A stretch of 12,549 nucleotides of DNA from Dehalococcoidia bacterium. Lineage in GTDB: Bacteria; Chloroflexota; Dehalococcoidia; Dehalococcoidales; W498. Numbering within the stretch: the stretch's first letter is position 1; every line of letters begins with the position of its first letter. The notes beneath the pieces are model-generated. The model had not been told where the DNA came from, ran no database searches, and was given only the letters and a program-made list of their open reading frames with translations. The stretch covers positions 1-12,549 of the forward strand of contig JAUWEU010000004.1 of the NCBI GenBank assembly GCA_030608125.1, written 5' to 3'. A program made the translations under genes and the position numbers. This document shows positions 6,425-12,493 of the stretch, piece by piece.

Positions 6425-7279
6425 TTATTCCCTGTAATAAGCAAAACCCAAAGTCCCAGTGCCGGTGGCATAGCCCATTACCGGGCTGAACTCAGTAAGC
6501 CAGAGCTCGGCACAATTGAATTCAGATGATATGCGCTCCTTCAGCCTTTCGGCGTCTTCTGGGGCATAGGCATGCATCACAGCCACATGCACCGCACTCT
6601 GCCCCACTTTATCTCTCATCATTTGAAGGATGCGATTTATGCCATGCTCCCTACTTCTGACTGCACCGGCAAAACGCACCAACCCGGAGGAACTGGTGAG
6701 TATTGGCTTGATTTTAAGCACTGAGCCTACCTGCGCTGCCACTTTAGGTATGCGACCGGTGCGGTAAATATGACGGATGGTATCCAAAAGGATAATAAAG
6801 GTAGCCCTGTCTCTCATCTCCTCGGCTACTTTAACTACTTCAGCTAAGCCCTTTCCCTCGGCGGCTGCCCGAGCCGCAGCCAGGGCAACAAAGCCCTGGG
6901 CAGCGGTAACAGTCTGGGAATCCAATACTTCTATGGAGGTCTGAGGAAGCTCAGTCTTGGCTTGTTCCCTGGCTACACAAGCCATATCATACCCGGTGCT
7001 TAGCTTAGCTGAAAGGGTAACACAAAGAATGTTCTTGGTTTGGTTGCTTGCCTCATGGTAGGCTTCGAGATAGCGCCCGGGTGATGCTGGTGATGTAGTA
7101 AACCTTTCGGGCTCCTGTAAAAATAACTCATATGCCTCAGTGGGGGTTATATCCACCCAATCCCGATAGACCTCGTCCCGAAAGCAAATACTAATAGGCA
7201 CAATCCCAATCCCATACTGCTCCACCAATTCCTTGGTGAGGCAAGCTATGCTGTCAGTTACAATAGTTACCTTTGGCAT
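6425..7279 (-). CDS. DegV family protein, copy 2, with altered C-terminal motif
   Basis: A 284-residue paralogue of the DegV protein at 4800-5663, alignable along its whole length: VTIVTDSIACLT, VPISICFRDEVYRDWVDI, TTSPASPGRY (T62/S63), VTLSAKLSTGYD, VLDSQTVTAAQGF, and RTGRIPK in place of the usual GGR loop. The C-terminal motif normally reading GxHxGPG is GYATGTG at residues 269-275, so the conserved His is Ala271 and the Pro is Thr. In characterised FakB proteins this His lies near the fatty acid carboxylate (from memory), so ligand or function may differ. The start is ATG 7279 with GGGAGG 6 bases upstream. It follows the HAAS membrane protein by 26 bases and precedes plsY by 41 bases. DegV family is certain, fatty acid binding is inferred. 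Confidence 0.9.
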   Translation of the reverse strand: MPKVTIVTDSIACLTKELVEQYGIGIVPISICFRDEVYRDWVDITPTEAYELFLQEPERFTTSPASPGRYLEAYHEASNQTKNILCVTLSAKLSTGYDMACVAREQAKTELPQTSIEVLDSQTVTAAQGFVALAAARAAAEGKGLAEVVKVAEEMRDRATFIILLDTIRHIYRTGRIPKVAAQVGSVLKIKPILTSSSGLVRFAGAVRSREHGINRILQMMRDKVGQSAVHVAVMHAYAPEDAERLKERISSEFNCAELWLTEFSPVMGYATGTGTLGFAYYRE

Positions 7280-7305
7280 CGGAAACCTCCCAATGAGACA
7301 GCTAT

Positions 7306-8220
7306 TTAAGCCGTTGGCTGCCTCTTACTGTGCCTTAGCCAATGTTCCAGCAATGCTGGAATTAAGACAAGTCCTAACATCACTACAATTAGAACCAAAA
7401 GCGCTAACAGCCCAAGCCTTCCCTCAGCGTAACAGGCGACCATAATTAAAGTTAGAAGCCCTGATATAACTAGCACCGCTACCTTTAGCCACCGTTGTCT
7501 GAGCCGGATGAATAAGGCTACAGCTACCGCTAAAGCTAAAAAGCTCAGTCCAATCCAAGGAGCAAAATTGTGGATTCGCTCAAGCCAATACTCAGGGAAT
7601 TTGCCCATTGGCTCCACAACTAAAAACCAGCCAATAATAGTTGGCACAGGGAGTAGCATTAAAGAGCAATATAACCAATCTCTCTTTATGGTTTGAACTG
7701 TAATAGAGTATAGTAACCATAAAGCCAGCGGGATATAAAGGAGTATGGCTAACCACGACCATCCCTTAGGTAAATAAAGTAAGGAGAGACCAGCCACTAC
7801 TACCGGCAGTAAGGAGTAACCCAGCCAGGGGAAAAGCCAGGTTGGTTTACCATGCCACCAACCATAGACAGCCATAGTCAGGACCAAGACAAGCATAATT
7901 AATAGCCAACCACTGCCTCGCCACCAACTCAGGGCGAACAGTGAGGCAAAAAGGAGGTGTGGCATTGAAGCTAGTAGCGTTTGCCTCCAAGTGCCTTGGC
8001 TATGAGCCTCGTATAACTGGTGAGCTACTAACTTGGCTGAGCCAAATAGCCTGACACAAGTGTTAGCTGCTTCCTCTTCAGATAATCCAGCTTCCTTCAG
8101 CTCCTGGATTTTATCCTCAATATGCGCTTGTAACTCATCAATAACTTCCTTCTCAGCCGAGGGCTCAAGTCTCAGATTATCTCGGATACTGTTCAGATAA
8201 GAACTCAGTGAAGTTGCCAC
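7306..8220 (-). CDS. HAAS-domain (DUF1700-like) multi-pass membrane protein
   Basis: A 304-residue protein. Residues 1-75 form a soluble helical domain of the HAAS/DUF1700 type: helix SLSSYLNSIRDNL, helix AEKEVIDELQAHIEDKIQELKEAG, then SEEEAANTCVRLFGSAKLVAHQL. The remainder is hydrophobic, with about eight likely membrane helices from residue 83 to 291, rich in Trp and Leu, and ends in a short basic tail. Such proteins are commonly encoded directly after a PadR regulator, as here: padR ends 15 bases before the GTG start at 8220, and GAGGAG lies 7-8 bases upstream of it. Described relatives take part in membrane stress or sporulation-related control, and no enzymatic motif is seen. It may pair with PadR to couple membrane state to expression of the downstream degV-plsY genes; this is inference. 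Confidence 0.8.
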   Translation of the reverse strand: MATSLSSYLNSIRDNLRLEPSAEKEVIDELQAHIEDKIQELKEAGLSEEEAANTCVRLFGSAKLVAHQLYEAHSQGTWRQTLLASMPHLLFASLFALSWWRGSGWLLIMLVLVLTMAVYGWWHGKPTWLFPWLGYSLLPVVVAGLSLLYLPKGWSWLAILLYIPLALWLLYSITVQTIKRDWLYCSLMLLPVPTIIGWFLVVEPMGKFPEYWLERIHNFAPWIGLSFLALAVAVALFIRLRQRWLKVAVLVISGLLTLIMVACYAEGRLGLLALLVLIVVMLGLVLIPALLEHWLRHSKRQPTA

Positions 8221-8235
8221 TTCGTCTACTCCTCA

Positions 8236-8571
8236 TCAAGCACTTTCTGGTTGAATAATCAGGTTCACGGCAGTCAAAAAATCCCGCCACTGATTCATCT
8301 TCGCTTCCAGCACACGATTGCCGTTATTGGTAATGTAGTAGTACCTCCTCTGCCGTCCACTGGGTAAACTCTGCCACTTGCCCAAAATTAAGCCAGCCCT
8401 TTCCAAACGGTGAAGAGCAGGGTAAAGAGTGCCCTCCTTAAATTTGAAGTACCCCTGGCTCTTTGTCTCAAGCTCCTTAATAATCTGGTAACCATACATT
8501 GGCTGCTGACTTATTAGGCAGAGAAGTAAGGAATCAATGCTACCTTTCATTAACTCACGCCTTGGCACCAT
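8236..8571 (-). CDS. PadR family transcriptional regulator
   Basis: A 111-residue winged-helix repressor of the short PadR class, nearly all DNA-binding domain. The pattern is complete: the basic start (RRELMKGSIDSLLLCLI), PMYGYQIIKEL (24-34), GTLYPALHRLERAGLI (47-62) and the wing RQRRYYYITNNG (73-84). A short C-terminal helix probably mediates dimerisation. The start is ATG 8571 with a full AAGGAGGT 7 bases upstream. The upstream region holds a promoter and a perfect inverted repeat just downstream of the -10 box, so autorepression is likely. It is the first gene of the minus-strand cluster and is followed by the HAAS membrane protein. The inducing signal is unknown. Confidence 0.93.
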   Translation of the reverse strand: MVPRRELMKGSIDSLLLCLISQQPMYGYQIIKELETKSQGYFKFKEGTLYPALHRLERAGLILGKWQSLPSGRQRRYYYITNNGNRVLEAKMNQWRDFLTAVNLIIQPESA

Positions 8572-8593
8572 TCGGATTACCTCCTTAATTTAA

Positions 8594-8614
8594 ATACCTA
8601 GCATCGCTAGGTAT
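8594..8614. promoter_or_regulatory. Probable PadR operator (perfect inverted repeat)
   Basis: ATACCTAGC, a 3-base spacer ATC, then GCTAGGTAT: nine paired bases on each side. It sits between the padR SD and the -10 box, over the expected transcription start, a typical place for autorepression. That PadR itself binds here is inferred. Confidence 0.6.
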
Positions 8615-8644
8615 AATATAACATAAGTTATTAACATTTTGCAA
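8615..8644 (-). promoter_or_regulatory. padR cluster promoter
   Basis: On the minus strand TTGCAA (8639-8644) is followed after 18 bases by TATATT (8615-8620). Transcription would start near 8608, within the inverted repeat, leaving a leader of about 37 bases before the padR ATG. Confidence 0.45.
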
Positions 8645-8681
8645 CTAGGCTGAATTTGGATACCGGATTAAATAAAGGCTT

Positions 8682-9926
8682 TTATTGCGGGGGAAACTGG
8701 CTAAAAATTAAGACAGCGTTAATACCGCCAAAAGCAAAGGAATTGGAAAGGGCTACCCTTACCTTAGCCTCTCTGGCTACATTAGGCACATAACCAAGGT
8801 CACACTCCGGGTCTGGGGTCTCATAATTGATGGTTGGTGGGATAATACCCCGTGTAATAGTCAGGATGGAAAATACTGCCTCCACTGCCCCAGCCGCACC
8901 CCACAGATGACCCATCATTGATTTATTAGCACTTATCGGTATGCTACTGGCACGCCCTTGAAAAACGCTCTTGATAGCTCGAGTTTCAGATAGGTCACCT
9001 AGATATGTAGATGTGCCATGGGCATTAATATAATCAATCTTATCGGTAGAAATGTCAGCATCATCAAGCGCCATTCTGATGCAACTAGCCATACCTTTCC
9101 CTTCTGGGTCTGGAGAAGTTATGTGGTAAGCATCACTGTTAAAGCTATAGCCCAATACCTCAGCATAAATTTTGGCTCCTCTATTTAGGGCGAATTCTAA
9201 CTCTTCCAAAATGATAACGCCGCTGCCCTCACCGATAACAAAGCCATCACGGTCTTTATCAAAGGGGCGGCTTGCCTTCTCCGGTTTCTCATTCCTGGTT
9301 GACATGACCCTCAATGCATCCAACCCAGCCACGATAATAGGGCTAATGTCTGCCTCAGCCCCACCAGCAATCATAGCCTCAGCCTCGCCCCGCTGGATAA
9401 TCCTAAAGGCATCACCAATAGCATGCGTTCCAGCAGCGCAGGCAGTCACCGGGCACATATTCGGTCCCTTGGCGCCAAACTGCATAGCAACCTGGCACGA
9501 CGCCATATTAGCCATAAAACAAGGTATAAAAAATGGGGAAATCTGACGGTGAGTACCCTGCAAGAGCAACTGGTAATTCTTTTCCAAGCTTTCTATGCCA
9601 GCTAAGGCTGTTCCCACTGATACCCCTACCCTATCAGCATTACTAGAGTTAATAGTCAACCCAGAATCATCCAGTGCCATCCGAGTTGCCGCTAGAGCAA
9701 ACTGGATGAACCGGTCTGTCCTCGGCACCAATTTCCTGTCCATAAAATCCTGCGGATTAAAGTCCTTCACTTCACCAGCAATCCTGGTACCAAAATCGGT
9801 AGCATCAAACCTGGTAATGATACCAATGCCCGATTTCCCCTGACACAAGGATTGCCAGCTTTTCTCCACTCCTATGCCTAGAGGAGTTATTGCCCCTAAG
9901 CCAGTTACTACTACCCTTCTTTTCAT
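8682..9926 (-). CDS. fabF: Beta-ketoacyl-ACP synthase II
   Basis: A 414-residue thiolase-fold condensing enzyme that extends acyl-ACP with malonyl-ACP in fatty acid synthesis. The catalytic triad is intact: C163 in VTACAAGTHAIG, H303 in NAHGTSTYLGD and H340 in NKSMMGHLWGAAG, the same numbers as in E. coli FabF, with K335 also present. The C-terminal gating segment reads NSFAFGGIN, with Ala where the usual sequence has Gly (NSFGFGG). The length is normal and the ATG at 9926 gives the standard start (MKRRVVVTGLGAITPLG); the SD is weak. It stands alone, without acpP or fabD/fabG beside it, and diverges from the metallo-beta-lactamase-fold gene. The next minus-strand gene, padR, has its own promoter in the 110-base gap. 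Confidence 0.96.
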   Translation of the reverse strand: MKRRVVVTGLGAITPLGIGVEKSWQSLCQGKSGIGIITRFDATDFGTRIAGEVKDFNPQDFMDRKLVPRTDRFIQFALAATRMALDDSGLTINSSNADRVGVSVGTALAGIESLEKNYQLLLQGTHRQISPFFIPCFMANMASCQVAMQFGAKGPNMCPVTACAAGTHAIGDAFRIIQRGEAEAMIAGGAEADISPIIVAGLDALRVMSTRNEKPEKASRPFDKDRDGFVIGEGSGVIILEELEFALNRGAKIYAEVLGYSFNSDAYHITSPDPEGKGMASCIRMALDDADISTDKIDYINAHGTSTYLGDLSETRAIKSVFQGRASSIPISANKSMMGHLWGAAGAVEAVFSILTITRGIIPPTINYETPDPECDLGYVPNVAREAKVRVALSNSFAFGGINAVLIFSQFPPQ

Positions 9927-9948
9927 ATCTAACTTCTCACATTGGAAA

Positions 9949-9963
9949 TTAAACTTAGTGTAA
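9949..9963. promoter_or_regulatory. Imperfect palindrome at the fabF promoter
   Basis: The minus strand reads TTACACTAAGTTTAA, of the form TTAnACTnAGTnTAA, with 6 of 7 arm positions paired. It overlaps the proposed fabF -10 box, so it could be a repressor site. It does not clearly match the FapR or FabT consensus as I recall them. Confidence 0.3.
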
Positions 9964-9984
9964 CAGATTTCACCCTCCTCGCAA
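9957..9984 (-). promoter_or_regulatory. Possible fabF promoter
   Basis: TTGCGA (9979-9984) and TACACT (9957-9962) on the minus strand, 16 bases apart, each matching 4 of 6 consensus bases. The start would lie near 9950, about 24 bases before the fabF ATG. Confidence 0.35.
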
Positions 9985-10017
9985 AGAGACAGACTTAGAA
10001 TGTGTCACTTAATGTAT

Positions 10018-10046
10018 TGGACAAATATCTATGTTCAGTCTAGAAT
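10018..10046 (+). promoter_or_regulatory. Promoter of the metallo-beta-lactamase-fold gene
   Basis: TGGACA (10018-10023) and TAGAAT (10041-10046) with exactly 17 bases between them, each matching 5 of 6 sigma-70 consensus bases. The leader would be about 30 bases and ends in a full SD. Confidence 0.55.
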
Positions 10047-10068
10047 AGTCAAATGGTAGAGATACTGG

Positions 10069-10076
10069 AAGGAGGT
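10069..10076 (+). promoter_or_regulatory. Strong ribosome binding site deciding a TTG start
   Basis: AAGGAGGT, a full anti-16S match, 6 bases before TTG at 10083. It supports the non-ATG start of the following gene. Confidence 0.75.
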
Positions 10077-10082
10077 TGAAGC

Positions 10083-10727
10083 TTGAAAATTACCATTGTC
10101 TACGACAATGAAGCGAAGCAACCGGGGCTAAAAGCCGACTGGGGTTTCTCGTCTCTTATAGAAACTCAAGATTCACCACCTCTTTTATTTGATACCGGTG
10201 CTGATGGTTCCATACTGCTCCATAACATGAGCCAGCTAAAGATTGACCCCAGTGTCATTGGTATAGTGGTAATTTCGCACCCTCATTGGGACCATTTTGG
10301 TGGTCTTGAAGATGTCCTGAAGGTTAACAAGGATGTTGAGCTTTATCTGCCACAGTCATTCCCTACGGGAAGAATTTCAGCAAAAAAGATAACCGTAGTT
10401 AAGGAACCCCTTCAAATTGGTAACAACATATTTAGCACCGGCGAGCTTAATGGCATAGAACAATCCCTGGTGGTTAGTACCGATAAAGGTCTTCTGGTAA
10501 TAGTCGGCTGTTCTCATCCCGGAGTGGGGAGTATTTTGGATGCCGCCTCAAGATTTGGTCAGGTTTACGGTATTATTGGTGGCTTTCATGGGTTTCACGA
10601 CTTTAAACGTTTAGCCGGCTTATCTTTAATTTGCCCCTGTCACTGCACTCAATATAAGGCAGAGATAAAGCGCTTATTTGCTGCTCAGTGTATAGATTGT
10701 GGTGCCGGAGTGGTAATTGAGTTATAA
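10083..10727 (+). CDS. Metallo-beta-lactamase-fold hydrolase, dihydropterin-synthase-like group
   Basis: A 214-residue MBL-fold protein. The metal motif SHPHWDHFGGL supplies H66, H68, D70 and H71; GCSHPGV supplies H145. LLFDTGADGSILLHNM near residue 34 is the first core strand and loop. The ends GGFHGF (H169) and CPCHCT (H187) resemble the archaeal-type subgroup annotated as 7,8-dihydropterin-6-methyl-4-(beta-D-ribofuranosyl)aminobenzene-5'-phosphate synthase; that name is mostly carried by annotation, so the substrate is unproven. Relatives tend to be longer (about 250-280 residues); the region between H71 and H145 is short here but the fold motifs are all present. TTG start supported by a full SD. 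Its stop is 10 bases from that of the convergent DUF3795 gene. Confidence 0.85.
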   Translation: MKITIVYDNEAKQPGLKADWGFSSLIETQDSPPLLFDTGADGSILLHNMSQLKIDPSVIGIVVISHPHWDHFGGLEDVLKVNKDVELYLPQSFPTGRISAKKITVVKEPLQIGNNIFSTGELNGIEQSLVVSTDKGLLVIVGCSHPGVGSILDAASRFGQVYGIIGGFHGFHDFKRLAGLSLICPCHCTQYKAEIKRLFAAQCIDCGAGVVIEL

Positions 10728-10737
10728 TTTGTGTTAG

Positions 10738-11202
10738 TTATCTTTTAGCCTCCGAATACCAATATTTTTTCCCTTTGAGAAATTCATCAATCCCTTTTTG
10801 CTTAATTATTCTTAAATTCTTTATATGGGCATCTCCATGATTGGGTTTTAAGAAGTCCAGTTTTTCACATGTTTCAAATTCATCGCATTGCCAGCAACCT
10901 TCAATACCTTTTTTCTGGCAACATTTTCTCATCTTACAGAAAGGCGGACCGCCACCACCTTTGCAGGTGTTCTTGCAGCGAAATTTTACTAGTGCTCCTA
11001 ATACCTCATAGCATTGCGGGTAGTTTTTGAATACCTTAAAGAATGAAACGGTAGACACAAATTCCGCTGTCTTATCAAACCTTACCTGTCTTAATTCTTG
11101 TCTAAGGTCTCTGGCTAAATCAGCAATCTTTCCTTTGTAGCTAAAGCAATCGCCGCAGTAAAGACCACAGTAGGCAATTAAGTTTTTATCTTTTTCATCC
11201 AT
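10738..11202 (-). CDS. DUF3795-type cysteine-rich protein
   Basis: A 154-residue soluble protein with 12 cysteines, at residues 12, 16, 19, 64, 76, 80, 89, 94, 95, 103, 106 and 112. The opening AYCGLYCGDC and the later CKGGGGPPFCKMRKCCQKKG and CWQCDEFETC are typical of DUF3795. In that family the cysteines are presumed to bind zinc or an iron-sulfur cluster, but no activity is established. The C-terminal third is basic and helical (LKPNHGDAHIKNLRIIKQKG). The start is ATG 11202 with no SD. A TATAAT at 11308-11313 about 100 bases upstream may be its -10 box, though the -35 is poor. It may be transcribed alone or from the upstream coiled-coil gene, 131 bases away. Confidence 0.8.
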   Translation of the reverse strand: MDEKDKNLIAYCGLYCGDCFSYKGKIADLARDLRQELRQVRFDKTAEFVSTVSFFKVFKNYPQCYEVLGALVKFRCKNTCKGGGGPPFCKMRKCCQKKGIEGCWQCDEFETCEKLDFLKPNHGDAHIKNLRIIKQKGIDEFLKGKKYWYSEAKR

Positions 11203-11275
11203 TGTTTTTTATTACTTAAATTAAAATTTGAATCCATTGCCACCAAAAGAATAGCTTCTTCTTCCCAAAATGGAG

Positions 11276-11295
11276 TTATTGAGGGCGGTCAATAA
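11276..11295. repeat. AT-rich inverted repeat after the coiled-coil gene
   Basis: TTATTGA, loop GGGCGG, TCAATAA: 7 paired bases about 40 bases past the coiled-coil stop codon. There is no T-run on either side, so it is not a convincing terminator; it may slow or protect the transcript end. Confidence 0.25.
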
Positions 11296-11333
11296 TCTCA
11301 CCAAGCGATTATACAATTTGATGAGTTATTGGT

Positions 11334-12248
11334 TTAGAAATTTGGCTTTAGCCTAACCTGAATTTCCTTATCCTTCTTAACTACCTGCTCTACAGATGGC
11401 ATTTCTCTCAGGACGCTGATTAAAGGGATTGGTTTGTCTGCAGATACAACAATCTCGGTGCCTTCCTCAACTGAGCCTCCAACTAATACCAGGTGTAGAT
11501 TTTGAATCTGACGCAAATATTCCTCCAATTTCCCCATCTGCTCATAATCTACTGGTGGCGCTATGGTCAGTTTCACTATTCCCTCATAAAGCTCAGCACC
11601 CACTCTTTCTTCGGCTTCCTCGGCTTTCCTAGCCTCCTCGGCTTCTCTCTTTGCTCTCTCCTTAGCCTCTTCGGCTTCTTTCTTCGCCTTCTCTTTGGCT
11701 GCCTGCTCGGCTTTCCTAGCCTCCTCGGCTTCTCTCTCTGCTCTCTCCTTAGCCTCTTCGGCCTCTCTCTTTGCTCTCTCCTTAGCCTCCTCGGCTTCTC
11801 TCTTTGCTCTCTCCTTAGCCTCTTCGGCTTCTATCTTTGCTCTCTCCTTAGCCTCTTCGGCTTCTCTCTTTGCTCTCTCCTTAGCCTCTTCGGCTTCTCT
11901 CTTTGCTCTCTCCTTAGCCTCTTCGGCTTCTTTCTTCGCCTTCTCTTTGGCTGCCTGCTCGGCTTCCCCCCTTGCCTTCTCCACCCGGGGAGAAATCCTC
12001 TCTTTTCTCTCAGTGAGGGCTTGTATTTCTCCTTCTAATCTGTTTTTCTCACTAGTCCTATTACTTATCTCGTTTTCGAGCCAAATCAGTTCCCTGAGCT
12101 TTCCTTCAAGCTCATCAGGAGACATCTCAAGTTCCTCTGCCTCTCTTTTCACCTTCTTCTCGGCCTCCTCGGATTTATTGCTTACTTGCTCCGCTCCACT
12201 ATCGTTCGGTAAGCTTTTGCGATATAAATATACTGGCTTCCTGCACAC
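11334..12248 (-). CDS. Repeat-built coiled-coil protein with unassigned C-terminal domain
   Basis: A 304-residue protein in three parts. Residues 1-45 are a variable N-terminus. Residues about 45-215 are a continuous charged coiled coil: first a non-repetitive segment (SPDELEGKLRELIWLENEI), then near-identical 11-residue units EAEEAKERAKR from about 107 to 173, then an 18-residue step and a copy of the entry segment. Residues 217-304 are a compact alpha/beta domain with VKLTIAPPVDYEQMGKLEEY and LHLVLVGGSVEEGTEIVVSA, whose order of strands and helices suggests a ferredoxin-like fold. No signal peptide or membrane helix is seen. The start is GTG 12248, without SD; ATG at residue 42, with AGAGG 8 bases upstream, is a serious alternative. 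A good promoter lies about 60 bases upstream. Function unknown; a spacer or scaffold carrying a binding domain is one reading. Confidence 0.78.
   Translation of the reverse strand: MCRKPVYLYRKSLPNDSGAEQVSNKSEEAEKKVKREAEELEMSPDELEGKLRELIWLENEISNRTSEKNRLEGEIQALTERKERISPRVEKARGEAEQAAKEKAKKEAEEAKERAKREAEEAKERAKREAEEAKERAKIEAEEAKERAKREAEEAKERAKREAEEAKERAEREAEEARKAEQAAKEKAKKEAEEAKERAKREAEEARKAEEAEERVGAELYEGIVKLTIAPPVDYEQMGKLEEYLRQIQNLHLVLVGGSVEEGTEIVVSADKPIPLISVLREMPSVEQVVKKDKEIQVRLKPNF
11638..11713. repeat. 76-base exact direct repeat, first copy
   Basis: Identical base for base to 11890-11965, offset 252 bases (84 codons, in frame). It encodes the shared segment containing EQAAKEKAKKEAEEAKERAK at both ends of the 11-residue repeat block. 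Confidence 0.9.
11748..11945. repeat. Tandem 33-base coding repeats (11-residue hendecads)
   Basis: The marker CTTAGCCT recurs at 11748, 11781, 11814, 11847, 11880 and 11913, exactly 33 bases apart, with only a few base changes between units, for example one Ile-for-Arg codon. The low divergence points to recent expansion by slippage or recombination. Confidence 0.92.
11890..11965. repeat. 76-base exact direct repeat, second copy
   Basis: Exact second copy of 11638-11713; it overlaps the last 33-base units. Lack of silent differences implies recent duplication or gene conversion. Confidence 0.9.
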
Positions 12249-12313
12249 AATTCGGACATCTTGCCAGTTTACCCTCAGTTTGATTTTTACTCTAGATTGC
12301 GCTCAGCAAAAAT

Positions 12314-12343
12314 ATTATAAACCAAAGCCATATAGAATGACAA
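12314..12343 (-). promoter_or_regulatory. Promoter of the coiled-coil gene
   Basis: On the minus strand TTGTCA (12338-12343) and TATAAT (12314-12319) are separated by 18 bases: 5 of 6 and 6 of 6 consensus matches. The start would be near 12307, leaving a leader of about 59 bases before GTG 12248. Confidence 0.6.
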
Positions 12344-12375
12344 GACTGCTCGCTTATTTGTTAGGATAAGCACAG

Positions 12376-12391
12376 TTAACAGTACTGTCAA
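12376..12391. promoter_or_regulatory. Palindromic candidate operator between divergent promoters
   Basis: ACAGTACTGT is a perfect 10-base palindrome at 12379-12388, extended by TT and AA one base further out on each side (TTnACAGTACTGTnAA). It lies 33 bases from the leftward -35 and 37 bases from the rightward -35, so a regulator here could act on both genes. Confidence 0.4.
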
Positions 12392-12427
12392 TCATTATCA
12401 AGACTTAGCTCCGCTTAATGCAAGCAA

Positions 12428-12456
12428 TTGACAGAATTCATATTGAAGCTTATTAT
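12428..12456 (+). promoter_or_regulatory. Strong sigma-70-type promoter
   Basis: TTGACA (12428-12433), 17 bases, TATTAT (12451-12456): a perfect -35, ideal spacing and 5 of 6 at the -10. Transcription would start near 12463 and lead into the truncated gene at 12494 after about 31 bases. Confidence 0.7.
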
Positions 12457-12493
12457 TGCTTACAATGAATAATCTCTGCAAAATGAGGAATTA

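Noticed and set aside
8664..8690. AATAAA/TTTATT inverted repeat at the fabF stop as a terminator
   Set aside because: The stem is very AT-rich and short, with no following T-run in the transcription direction.
9172..9843. Plus-strand frames opposite fabF
   Set aside because: fabF is complete with all catalytic residues on the minus strand; these frames are shadows without SD.
11661..11965. Possible CRISPR array
   Set aside because: The 33-base units are contiguous without unique spacers, lie in frame inside a coding region and there are no cas genes.
11502..12369. Long plus-strand Leu/Ser/Phe-rich frames opposite the coiled-coil gene
   Set aside because: They are the reverse complement of the 33-base repeat, which keeps all frames open. 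They lack SD sequences, and the minus strand has a good promoter and a sensible protein.
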